DNA of 6,354 bases. Source: an uncultured Eubacteriales bacterium. GTDB lineage: Bacteria > Bacillota > Clostridia > Lachnospirales > Lachnospiraceae. Position numbers and translations under genes: made by a program. Where the stretch lies: assembly GCA_902783795.1 (NCBI GenBank), contig CACZSO010000008.1, forward strand, positions 1-6,354, read 5' to 3'. The notes under the pieces are model-generated. The model made no database searches. It worked only from the letters and a program-made list of their open reading frames with translations, and was not told where the DNA came from. Shown here one piece after another: positions 1 through 5,722 of the stretch (position 1 is the first letter of the stretch; each line of letters opens with the position of its first letter).

Positions 1-93
1 GGCGATCTTCGCTGCATCATTGATGTGCTTAAAGGGACGTTCTTTCGTTCCGTTCCCGTCCCGGTAAGCCTGTGCATTGACATAAAGATTCAT
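1..93 (-). CDS. N-terminus of a putative right-handed beta-helix protein (partial)
   Basis: Only the first 31 codons are in the window; the gene runs off the left edge. The ATG (complement of 91-93) is preceded by a strong AGGAGG about 5 nt upstream (complement of 98-104). The peptide begins MNLYVNAQAYRDGNG and continues TKERPFKHINDAAKIA. The pattern 'YVNxxAxxDGNGTxExPFKxIxxAA' is what I recall from the start of right-handed parallel beta-helix (pectate-lyase-like) repeat proteins in clostridia, where it forms the first coils of the helix. There is no signal peptide, so the product appears to be cytoplasmic or exported by another route. The substrate cannot be inferred from this fragment. It is transcribed divergently from the LRR/Ig gene, from a promoter at about 207-235. 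The family assignment rests on a short motif and is moderate; the reality of the start is well supported by the ribosome binding site, in-frame ATG and promoter. Confidence 0.7.
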   Translation of the reverse strand, partial: MNLYVNAQAYRDGNGTKERPFKHINDAAKIA

Positions 94-206
94 AGCTTCC
101 TCCTGATAATAATATTCTGACATTTATCGATTCCTGAAAAAACCTGCTTTTATGATCACATGGTCTGTGTTCTTATTAAGGCCGTTTCGGGATCTTCTTT
201 AAAGCC

Positions 207-235
207 ATTATCGCTTATTTCCAGGACAGTGTCAA
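207..235 (-). promoter_or_regulatory. Promoter of the beta-helix gene
   Basis: Read on the minus strand there is a perfect -35 TTGACA (complement of 230-235), a 17-nt spacer, and a -10 GATAAT (complement of 207-212). The predicted transcription start near 200 would give a leader of roughly 107 nt before the ATG at 93. No known riboswitch was recognised in that leader. Confidence 0.7.
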
Positions 236-318
236 GACATCGTTATCTGCATAAAAGATGATAGAAAGCATCTTATTCAAGGGAAAATAAAAGCATGGTT
301 TTTTTCTGTCAGGGCATC

Positions 319-347
319 TTGATAAGGAAAGAAGCCTATGATACAAT
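319..347 (+). promoter_or_regulatory. Promoter of the LRR/Ig surface protein gene
   Basis: A -35 TTGATA (319-324), a 17-nt spacer and a -10 TACAAT (342-347) form a good vegetative promoter. The predicted start near 354 gives a leader of about 80 nt containing a hairpin, then an AAGGGG ribosome binding site (424-429) 6 nt before the ATG at 436. Confidence 0.65.
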
Positions 348-387
348 GCAGATAAGATAAGCGTTTGGACGGATATTATTTATATTG

Positions 388-418
388 CCTGCCCTGGGAT
401 AAAAACATCCCGGGCTGG
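388..418 (+). promoter_or_regulatory. Hairpin in the 5' leader of the LRR/Ig gene
   Basis: GCCC and GGGAT (391-394, 396-400) pair with ATCCC and GGGC (407-411, 412-415), with a single bulged T at 395 and an AAAAAC loop (401-406). An outer CC/GG pair across a T-T mismatch extends it. It ends only 5-6 nt before the ribosome binding site and has no U-tract, so it is not a terminator. A role in mRNA stability or translation is inference; it could also be incidental. Confidence 0.4.
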
Positions 419-435
419 AAAGAAAGGGGTCAATT

Positions 436-2661
436 ATGCAAAAAAATAAGTGTTCCTTCAGATGGATGGCTGTGTTCATGTGTTTTGCAGCCCTCATCAT
501 CCTGGCAGGTCTTCCTGCGAAAAAGGCTGAAGCAGCCGGTTCGGTGACCATCAACAGTACGAATTTTCCGAACCCTGCCTTCCGGGAAGTGATCAGTGAC
601 TGCTTTGACACGAACGAAGACGGTGTGCTGAGTGCCGCTGAAATCGCGAACGCTACAGAATTAGATGTCAATGATCTTAATATTACCAGTATAAAAGGCA
701 TCGAATATCTTACTGCACTGGAGTGGCTGGATTTTGGCTGCAATAAAGTAGAAACAGTCGACCTCAGCAGTAATACGAAGCTTACCGTGTTATATTGCTA
801 CGATAACCAGCTGACTACGCTGAATGTATCGAAATTAACACAGCTGGAAACTCTGGACTGCAGAATAAATCAGCTCACAGCCTTGAATGTAACTAATAAT
901 ACAGAGCTTAACGATCTTGAATGCAGTGAGAATGATATTACGAGTCTTAATATTTCCAACAACCTGAAGCTCGTGTACCTTGAGTGCGGCTATAATAACA
1001 TCAGCACTTTGGACGTGAGCAAGCACACGGAGCTGGTCTATCTTGATTTTAATGAATGCCAGGTAAAAAACATCAATGTGAGTAATTGCAAGAAACTTGA
1101 AGAACTGTACGCTTACGGAAACAAACTGACGAGCCTTAATGTGTCCGCGAATACAGGGCTTACTAGTTTGAACTGCGGTGGGAATGACATCACCAGCCTG
1201 GACATTTCTTCCAATAAAAAACTGCTGGAATTAGACATAAGCGCCACGAAGATCTCCAGTCTTAACCTGAAAAACAACACTCTGCTTGAATATTTATTCT
1301 GTATCGATACGGCTATGACATCCCTGGATGTGAGTCCCTGTGCAAAACTGGAGAACCTGGAATGTCAATATAATAAGTTGACATCTCTGAAACTCACCTA
1401 TCATCCGGCACTGTGCAATCTGTTTGCTCATTGGAATACCCTCACCTCCATCAATATCAGCGGTTGCAAGCTTTTGAAGGAGATCTGTCAACGAGGTGGC
1501 TCTGATGGACATTATGTAATGATAGATATAGGTGAGATCCAAGTGGACGAAGGTGTCGATCTTATTACTACATCGGCACCGGCCATAACAGCCCAGCCGT
1601 CTGATTGTACGGTGGCGGTGGGAGGTACAGCGAAGTTCACGGTGGCGGCCTCCGGAAGTAATCTGAAATACCAGTGGTATTACAGGAATTCGTCTTCAGA
1701 CAGCTGGAAAGCCAGTACCATGGCTTGTGGAAAGACATCCGTATTCAGTTTTACAGCTCAGGAATCTCACAACGGCCATCAGTATAAATGTGTGGTATCC
1801 AATGTATACGGAAGTGCCACAACATATACGGTGTGGGTGACGGTAGGCCCAAAGATCACGACACAGCCGAAGAACACTTCGGTCGTGATCGGAGGGACAG
1901 CTAAACTTACGCTGGCAGCCGAAGGGACGGACCTTAAGTATCAGTGGTATTACCGGAATTCCTCGACAGACTCCTGGAAGGCCAGTACCATGGCCTGCGG
2001 AAAGACGTCAGTCTTCAGCTTTACAGCCCAGGAATCCCACAGCGGTCATCAATACTTCTGTAAAGTGACCAGTAAGTACGGCTCCACGAATTCTAATACA
2101 GTAACGGTCACAGTAAATCCGAAGATTACGACGCAGCCGAAAAACACCGGTGTCGTGATCGGAGGAACAGCTAAACTTACGGTGGCGGCCACAGGAACGA
2201 ATCTTAAATATCAGTGGTATTACCGGAATTCCTCGACAGACAGCTGGAAAGCCAGTACCATGGCCTGCGGAAAGACAGCAGCTTTCAGTTTTACAGCCCA
2301 GGAATCCCACAGTGGTCATCAGTACTACTGTAAAGTGACCAGTAAGTACGGGTATACTAATTCCAATGCGGTGACGGTCACAGTGAATCCGAAGATCACC
2401 ACCCAGCCGAAAGATACGACAGTATCAAAGGGAGCCACGGTAAAGCTGACTGTGGCAGCGAAAGGAACGAATCTGACCTATCGGTGGCAGTACAGGAATT
2501 CTTCCACAGATACATGGAAAAACAGCACCATGGCCTGTGCGAAGACATCGACCTTCAGCTTTACTGCAGCAGCCAGTCATTCCGGTCATCAGTACCGGTG
2601 CGCTGTATCTAATGGCAAAGGGACGACCTACACAAAAGCTGCCACATTAACAGTCAAGTAA
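436..2661 (+). CDS. Secreted LRR and Ig-like repeat protein
   Basis: The 741-residue product is built of four parts. A signal peptide occupies residues 1 to about 33: basic n-region, hydrophobic core 11-26, and an A-E-A site near 31-33. A linker then carries a 12-residue EF-hand-like loop (D58, N60, D62, V64, S66, E69), suggesting calcium binding. Next come twelve leucine-rich repeats of exactly 21 residues (93-344), with cysteine at repeat position 8 in seven of them. Four Ig-like domains of exactly 90 residues (382-471, 472-561, 562-651, 652-741) run to the stop. There is no LPXTG motif, SLH domain or C-terminal membrane segment, so it is probably released or held non-covalently. LRR and Ig folds usually mediate protein or glycan binding and no enzymatic motif is visible, so adhesion or host interaction is inference. 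The start is supported by AAGGGG 6 nt upstream and an immediate signal peptide. A paralog's C-terminus lies at 6208-6354. Confidence 0.9.
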   Translation: MQKNKCSFRWMAVFMCFAALIILAGLPAKKAEAAGSVTINSTNFPNPAFREVISDCFDTNEDGVLSAAEIANATELDVNDLNITSIKGIEYLTALEWLDFGCNKVETVDLSSNTKLTVLYCYDNQLTTLNVSKLTQLETLDCRINQLTALNVTNNTELNDLECSENDITSLNISNNLKLVYLECGYNNISTLDVSKHTELVYLDFNECQVKNINVSNCKKLEELYAYGNKLTSLNVSANTGLTSLNCGGNDITSLDISSNKKLLELDISATKISSLNLKNNTLLEYLFCIDTAMTSLDVSPCAKLENLECQYNKLTSLKLTYHPALCNLFAHWNTLTSINISGCKLLKEICQRGGSDGHYVMIDIGEIQVDEGVDLITTSAPAITAQPSDCTVAVGGTAKFTVAASGSNLKYQWYYRNSSSDSWKASTMACGKTSVFSFTAQESHNGHQYKCVVSNVYGSATTYTVWVTVGPKITTQPKNTSVVIGGTAKLTLAAEGTDLKYQWYYRNSSTDSWKASTMACGKTSVFSFTAQESHSGHQYFCKVTSKYGSTNSNTVTVTVNPKITTQPKNTGVVIGGTAKLTVAATGTNLKYQWYYRNSSTDSWKASTMACGKTAAFSFTAQESHSGHQYYCKVTSKYGYTNSNAVTVTVNPKITTQPKDTTVSKGATVKLTVAAKGTNLTYRWQYRNSSTDTWKNSTMACAKTSTFSFTAAASHSGHQYRCAVSNGKGTTYTKAATLTVK
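712..1467 (+). repeat. Twelve 21-residue leucine-rich repeats (63-bp units)
   Basis: Within the 436-2661 gene, residues 93-344 split without any gap into twelve units of 21 residues, starting at 93, 114, 135, 156, 177, 198, 219, 240, 261, 282, 303 and 324. The shared pattern is roughly xxLxxLxCxxNxLTSLxVSxN. DNA identity between units is low, so this is an old, diverged array. Repeats 6, 7, 9 and 12 lack the position-8 cysteine. Confidence 0.9.
1579..2658 (+). repeat. Four tandem 270-bp Ig-like domain repeats
   Basis: The conserved TGG codon of the domain core recurs at 1675, 1945, 2215 and 2485, an exact 270-bp period. Copies 2 and 3 are the most alike in DNA, copy 1 is close, and copy 4 is the most diverged and ends the protein. 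Each carries a GAATTC just after the core tryptophan. Long near-identical stretches between copies suggest recent duplication or gene conversion, and make copy-number change by recombination plausible. Confidence 0.9.
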
Positions 2662-2695
2662 GTATCAGCTGTCTTTGAGATGGCTGGAGTAATGA

Positions 2696-2735
2696 AAAAG
2701 ACGGTCAAGGGAGAAGGCTCCCCTGGCCGTCTTTT
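2696..2735. terminator. Bidirectional terminator between the LRR/Ig gene and coaX
   Basis: AAAAGACGG (2696-2704) pairs with CCGTCTTTT (2727-2735). The stem continues inward through TCA/TGG with a wobble, one A-C mismatch, then GGGAG/CTCCC, closing on an AAGG loop (2714-2717). A-rich and T-rich ends on both sides let it act for the plus-strand gene ending at 2661 and for the minus-strand coaX ending at 2755. Confidence 0.85.
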
Positions 2736-2742
2736 ATGAAGT

Positions 2743-2768
2743 ATAAAAACCAGGTCACCGGTTTTTAT
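2743..2768 (-). terminator. Possible additional coaX terminator hairpin overlapping its stop
   Basis: ATAAAAACC (2743-2751) and GGTTTTTAT (2760-2768) are perfect inverted arms with an 8-nt loop that contains the coaX TGA stop (complement of 2755-2757). On the minus strand the downstream arm is T-rich. It is A/T-rich, weaker than the neighbouring terminator, and may only assist it or protect the 3' end. Confidence 0.35.
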
Positions 2769-3519
2769 AGTAAATACTCATAAGACCTTTCAGCAACAAC
2801 TGTTCGTCAATGATGATCTCATGCCGGCAGTGTGGGACGATGTAATTCGCCATGCCGCCGGTGGAGACCACGGTACAGGTCTGCCCCAGTTCTTCTTCGA
2901 TCAAATCTATGGCGCCATCGATGCCGGCCGCTGTGTAATAGATAATGCCGCTCTGCATACATTCCACTGTGTTCCGCCCGATAACCTTGTCTGGGGCTTC
3001 TAAAGCGATCCGGGGCAGCTGGGCAGCTCTCTGGGATAAAGCTTCCACAGACATCCGGAGACCGGGAATGATCATGCCGCCCAAAAAGCTTTTTGACTGG
3101 TCGATCACAGAAATAGTGGTGGCAGTGCCCATATCGATAGTGATGATGGGGCAGGGATAGTTATTGATGGCTCCGACGGCATCCGCCACCCGGTCAGACC
3201 CCAGCTGGGCCGGGTTATCCAGTTTAATATTCAGGCCGGTCTTAAGTCCGGGACCTATGATAAGCGGATGTTTCTGGATGGCCCGGAAAACCGCATTTTC
3301 CAAAGGCTGGGTGAGGGAAGGGACCACGGAAGAGATAATAGCGCCTTCGAAAGAAGCATGAGTCAGGCCGTTTAATTCTAAAGTGGTTTTGATCACGACG
3401 GTATATTCCAGTGCCGTGGAGTCTGGATTTGTGGATAGGCGTTCGATAAACAGGATCTTATCTTTTTCAAAACCGCCCAGAACTATATTTGTATTACCTA
3501 TATCTACCGCAAGGATCAT
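2755..3519 (-). CDS. coaX: Type III pantothenate kinase
   Basis: CoaX phosphorylates pantothenate with ATP to 4'-phosphopantothenate, the first step of cytoplasmic CoA synthesis. Type III enzymes belong to the ASKHA fold, need a monovalent cation and, unlike type I/II kinases, are not feedback-inhibited by CoA (family knowledge). The 254-residue length is typical. Visible hallmarks are the N-terminal phosphate loop DIGNTN (6-11), LGSDRVAD (106-113) with the presumed catalytic base D109, the second phosphate loop DMGTATT (129-135), the GGMIIPG segment (147-153) and the STGG loop (219-222). The start has AAGGAG (complement of 3527-3532) 7 nt upstream and the DIGNTN motif just after it. The gene is divergent from coaBC, whose product acts on its reaction product, and converges on the LRR/Ig gene. 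Its leader contains a palindromic element. The assignment is secure. Confidence 0.96.
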   Translation of the reverse strand: MILAVDIGNTNIVLGGFEKDKILFIERLSTNPDSTALEYTVVIKTTLELNGLTHASFEGAIISSVVPSLTQPLENAVFRAIQKHPLIIGPGLKTGLNIKLDNPAQLGSDRVADAVGAINNYPCPIITIDMGTATTISVIDQSKSFLGGMIIPGLRMSVEALSQRAAQLPRIALEAPDKVIGRNTVECMQSGIIYYTAAGIDGAIDLIEEELGQTCTVVSTGGMANYIVPHCRHEIIIDEQLLLKGLMSIYYKNR

Positions 3520-3542
3520 AATAAAACTCCTTAATGATTTTC

Positions 3543-3608
3543 AAAGCTTTCCTTTGAGGACACCTCATCCGGCCCTACGGGCCACCTTCCCCTCAAGGGG
3601 AAGGCTTT
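3543..3608. repeat. Compact palindromic (REP/MITE-like) element in the coaX leader
   Basis: About 66 bases hold two adjacent hairpins: GGCCC/GGGCC with a TAC loop (3571-3583), and CCTTCCCC/GGGGAAGG with a TCAA loop (3585-3604). Outer arms, 3543-3559 and 3591-3608, are also imperfect inverted repeats of each other, so two alternative folds exist. The element contains ACCTCATCC followed by the GC hairpin; I recall similar GATGAGGTG plus GGGGAAGG hairpin elements scattered in intergenic DNA of gut clostridia, but this cannot be checked here. It lies wholly between the coaX promoter and the coaX ribosome binding site. Confidence 0.7.
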
Positions 3609-3614
3609 GTGTTT

Positions 3615-3643
3615 ATGATAATGCAGTCGTATAGACAAGTCAA
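3615..3643 (-). promoter_or_regulatory. Promoter of coaX
   Basis: On the minus strand, -35 TTGACT (complement of 3638-3643), a 17-nt spacer and -10 TATCAT (complement of 3615-3620). The predicted start near 3608 falls at the outer edge of the palindromic element, giving a leader of about 89 nt that consists largely of that element. Confidence 0.6.
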
Positions 3644-3646
3644 GGG

Positions 3647-3674
3647 TTGAAAAAACAAAAAAATATGGTATAAA
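3647..3674 (+). promoter_or_regulatory. Possible promoter of coaBC
   Basis: TTGAAA (3647-3652), a 16-nt A-rich spacer and TATAAA (3669-3674) resemble a promoter. The start would fall near 3681, right at the AGGAGG ribosome binding site (3681-3686), leaving an extremely short leader of about 14 nt. The gene needs a promoter in this gap because its upstream neighbour is divergent, but this one is tentative. Confidence 0.4.
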
Positions 3675-3694
3675 AAAAGCAGGAGGATTAAAAA

Positions 3695-4885
3695 ATGGAT
3701 CTGACAGGAAAAACTGCAGTGCTGGCGGTGACCGGAAGCATTGCTGCGTATAAAATGGCAAATGTAGCCAGAATGCTGAAAAAAGCCGGGTGCCGTGTCC
3801 ATGTGCTGATGACACAAAATGCCACACAGTTTATCAACCCGGTGACTTTTGAAACATTGACGGAGAATAAATGTCTGATCGATACCTTTGACCGGAATTT
3901 CCAGTACAGTGTGGAGCATGTGGCCCTGGCGAAACAGGCTGATGTGGTCCTGATCGCCCCGGCTTCCGCCAATGTGATCGGTAAGATCGCAAACGGCATC
4001 GCAGATGATATGCTGACTACCACGGTCATGGCCTGCCCCTGCAAAAAGATCGTGGCGCCGGCCATGAATCATAACATGTTCCACAATCCCATCGTCCAGG
4101 ATAATCTGAAGAAGCTGGCATCTTACGGTTACGAGATCATCGCCCCGGATCATGGGATGCTGGCGAATGGCGATATGGGCGACGGACGCATGCCGGAAGA
4201 AAGCGTATTGTTCGAATATGTAGTGCGGGAGATCGCCTGCGAGAAGGATCTTAAGGGAAAGAAGGTGCTGGTGACTGCCGGGGCTACCCGGGAAGCTATC
4301 GATCCGGTGCGCTTTATCACGAACCATTCCAGCGGGAAGATGGGGTTTGCAGTGGCCAGGGCCTCCATGCTCCGCGGAGCCGATGTGACAGTGGTGGCCG
4401 CCCATACGGATGTGGAACCGCCTATGTTCTTAAACATCGTCTCGGTGGAAAGTGCCGAGGATATGTTCCGGGAAGTGACGAAGCGGCAGGAGGAGAGTGA
4501 TGTGATCATCAAAGCTGCCGCTGTTTCGGATTACACGCCGGTCACTGTTTATGACAGCAAGGTGAAAAAGTCCGGCGATGATATGAAGATCGAACTCAAA
4601 CGGACGAAGGATATTTTAAAATATCTGGGAGAGCATAAAAGAGCAGGACAGTTTCTCTGCGGCTTTTCCATGGAAACCGATAATGTCCTGGAGAATTCTC
4701 GGAAGAAACTGGCATCGAAGAACTGTGATATGATCTGTGCCAACAGTTTAAGGACAGAAGGTGCCGGATTCGGAACTGACACGAACGTCCTGACATTGAT
4801 CACCAGGGATCGGGAAATAGAACTGGAGAAAATGAGCAAAGAAGATGCCGCCCACAGGATCCTGGACGTGATCCTGGAGAAATAA
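3695..4885 (+). CDS. coaBC: Bifunctional phosphopantothenoylcysteine decarboxylase/synthetase
   Basis: CoaBC joins 4'-phosphopantothenate to cysteine (CoaB, CTP-dependent) and decarboxylates the product to 4'-phosphopantetheine (CoaC, FMN-dependent), steps two and three of CoA synthesis. The 396-residue length fits the fused enzyme. CoaC hallmarks are GSIAAYK (14-20), active-site H75, the APASANVIGK FMN segment (88-97) and PAMNHNM with N125 (122-128). CoaB (about 187-396) shows the VTAGATREAIDPVR start, N210 in ITNHSSGKMG, AAAVSDY (274-280) and K289. These numbers match E. coli Dfp residue for residue as I remember it. At 158, where the E. coli enzyme has catalytic Cys158 in a typical LACG motif, this protein reads LANGD, with Asn158. 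The codon is AAT in clean frame, so it is not an indel. Other motifs are intact, so the enzyme is presumably functional. AGGAGG lies 8 nt before the ATG. The gene is divergent from coaX. Confidence 0.96.
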   Translation: MDLTGKTAVLAVTGSIAAYKMANVARMLKKAGCRVHVLMTQNATQFINPVTFETLTENKCLIDTFDRNFQYSVEHVALAKQADVVLIAPASANVIGKIANGIADDMLTTTVMACPCKKIVAPAMNHNMFHNPIVQDNLKKLASYGYEIIAPDHGMLANGDMGDGRMPEESVLFEYVVREIACEKDLKGKKVLVTAGATREAIDPVRFITNHSSGKMGFAVARASMLRGADVTVVAAHTDVEPPMFLNIVSVESAEDMFREVTKRQEESDVIIKAAAVSDYTPVTVYDSKVKKSGDDMKIELKRTKDILKYLGEHKRAGQFLCGFSMETDNVLENSRKKLASKNCDMICANSLRTEGAGFGTDTNVLTLITRDREIELEKMSKEDAAHRILDVILEK

Positions 4886-4890
4886 ACATA

Positions 4891-4927
4891 AAAAGACCGG
4901 CCATCCGTAATGGAAGACCGGTCTTTT
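4891..4927. terminator. Bidirectional terminator between coaBC and rpsR
   Basis: AAAAGACCGG (4891-4900) pairs with CCGGTCTTTT (4918-4927), extended by CCAT/ATGG (4901-4904, 4910-4913) across an AAGA bulge. It sits 5 nt after the coaBC stop and 5 nt after the rpsR stop on the other strand. T-runs follow the stem on both strands, so it can end both transcripts. Confidence 0.88.
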
Positions 4928-4932
4928 CGCTT

Positions 4933-5205
4933 TTATTCTACCGTGTAGGGCATCAGGGCCACGTGGCGGGCTCTCTTGATGGCGGTGGTCAGGGCTCTCT
5001 GATGAGTAGCGCAGGTACCGGTCACACGGCGGGGCAGGATCTTGCCTCTCTCGGAAACATATTTCTTTAACTTCGCGACATCCTTGTAATCAATGACGCC
5101 GGCGCCGTCAGCGGCGCTGCAGAACACACAGACTTTCCTTTTTCTGTGTACCGGACGTCTCTTATAAGACGAATCGGATTTTGCATTATCTCTGTTATAC
5201 GGCAT
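4933..5205 (-). CDS. rpsR: 30S ribosomal protein S18
   Basis: S18 is a small RNA-binding protein of the 30S platform that binds as a heterodimer with S6. The 90-residue product shows the family signature: KRRPVHRKRKVC, VIDYKDVAKLKKYVSERGKI and LPRRVTGTCATHQRALT, followed by AIKRARHVALMPY. C26, C29, C65 and H68 are all present, the metal-binding 'C+' form known for S18. It is the last gene of the rpsF-ssb-rpsR operon, 12 nt after ssb; its GGAGGA site (complement of 5211-5216) abuts the ssb stop, which favours coupled translation. It ends at the bidirectional terminator shared with coaBC. The assignment is secure. Confidence 0.98.
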   Translation of the reverse strand: MPYNRDNAKSDSSYKRRPVHRKRKVCVFCSAADGAGVIDYKDVAKLKKYVSERGKILPRRVTGTCATHQRALTTAIKRARHVALMPYTVE

Positions 5206-5217
5206 AACGGTCCTCCA

Positions 5218-5706
5218 TTAGATTGAGTTGAAGGGGAGTCCTTCATCATCGACTCCCTCGGGCAGGTTCATGAATCCGTCACCGGTGTCCTCTGCGGCCT
5301 CTGCTGCCGGCGCCTGGGATTCACGCTGCTGGAAATTAGAGGAGAAGGTGGAACCGGTATTCTGGGAAGCAGCATTCTTAGACTCTGCAAATTCCTGCTC
5401 TTCCACGACCACATCGGTGGTGTAGACTCTCTGACCTTCTCTGTTAGTGTAGGAACCGGTCTGGATACGGCCGGTGACGATCATTTTTGTGCCCTGACGC
5501 AGGTACTTTTCCGCGAATTCCGCGGCCCTGTCAAAAGCGACACACTGAATAAAGTCAGCAGTCTGAGAACCATCGTCATTACCCTGACGGCGTCCTCTGC
5601 GGTCCACGGCCAGCGTATAACGCGCGATAGCCATCTGACGATCTCCCTGTGAGTAACGGATATCGGGATCTTTTGTAAGTCTCCCGCACAAAATAACTTT
5701 ATTCAT
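5218..5706 (-). CDS. ssb: Single-stranded DNA-binding protein
   Basis: SSB coats single-stranded DNA during replication and repair and recruits partner proteins through its acidic tail. The 162-residue product has an OB-fold domain at about 1-107 (MNKVILCGRLTKDP start, RYTLAVDRR, TADFIQCVAFDRAAEF, LRQGTKMIVTGRIQTGSY, then TTDVVVEE). A flexible Gln/Ser/Ala/Glu-rich linker (about 108-150) leads to the tail VDDEGLPFNSI. Most SSBs end exactly in Pro-Phe; here PF is 158-159 and Asn-Ser-Ile follows before the TAA. The gene lies between rpsF and rpsR, the usual Firmicute order, 16 nt after rpsF, with a GAGGT site (complement of 5712-5716) 5 nt before the ATG. Transcription presumably comes from the rpsF promoter. 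The function is secure. Confidence 0.97.
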   Translation of the reverse strand: MNKVILCGRLTKDPDIRYSQGDRQMAIARYTLAVDRRGRRQGNDDGSQTADFIQCVAFDRAAEFAEKYLRQGTKMIVTGRIQTGSYTNREGQRVYTTDVVVEEQEFAESKNAASQNTGSTFSSNFQQRESQAPAAEAAEDTGDGFMNLPEGVDDEGLPFNSI

Positions 5707-5722
5707 CTTATACCTCGCATTC

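Larger units (their letters stand above)
94..435. other. Divergent intergenic control region
   Basis: This 342-base stretch has no gene that I can support. It contains the minus-strand promoter (207-235), the plus-strand promoter (319-347), a small A/T-rich inverted repeat (255-260 with 269-274, loop of 8) lying between the two promoters, and a GC-rich hairpin in the plus-strand leader (388-418). The two promoters fire away from each other and their -35 boxes are about 83 bases apart, leaving room for a shared regulator site, but no operator could be identified by eye. Confidence 0.6.

Noticed and set aside
94..200. Leader of the beta-helix gene considered as a riboswitch
   Set aside because: About 107 nt is long enough, but I could not find the conserved cores of the common riboswitches (c-di-GMP, TPP, SAM, purine and similar) or a convincing multi-stem fold.
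255..274. AAGATG/CATCTT inverted repeat between the divergent promoters, considered as a terminator or operator
   Set aside because: The stem is only six A/T-rich pairs with an 8-base loop, no gene ends here, and such a repeat is expected by chance in A/T-rich DNA.
336..743. 135-codon minus-strand open frame opposite the start of the LRR/Ig gene
   Set aside because: It is the complement of a confirmed signal peptide and first repeats, and its C-terminal part falls in the leader hairpin region.
2008..2319. 103-codon minus-strand open frame within the Ig repeats
   Set aside because: It is the antisense of the 270-bp repeats and itself shows the internal repeat, which explains its openness; no start signal.
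1579..2658. Regular 270-bp repeats considered as a CRISPR or non-coding repeat array
   Set aside because: The units are in frame, encode a continuous Ig-like domain each, and diverge mostly in codon-tolerant ways; there are no short repeat-spacer units.
3593..4405. Long 270-codon open frame on the minus strand opposite coaBC
   Set aside because: It lies across the start of the well-supported coaBC gene, is rich in His and Cys as antisense frames of such genes often are, has no recognisable family motif and no ribosome binding site that I could see.
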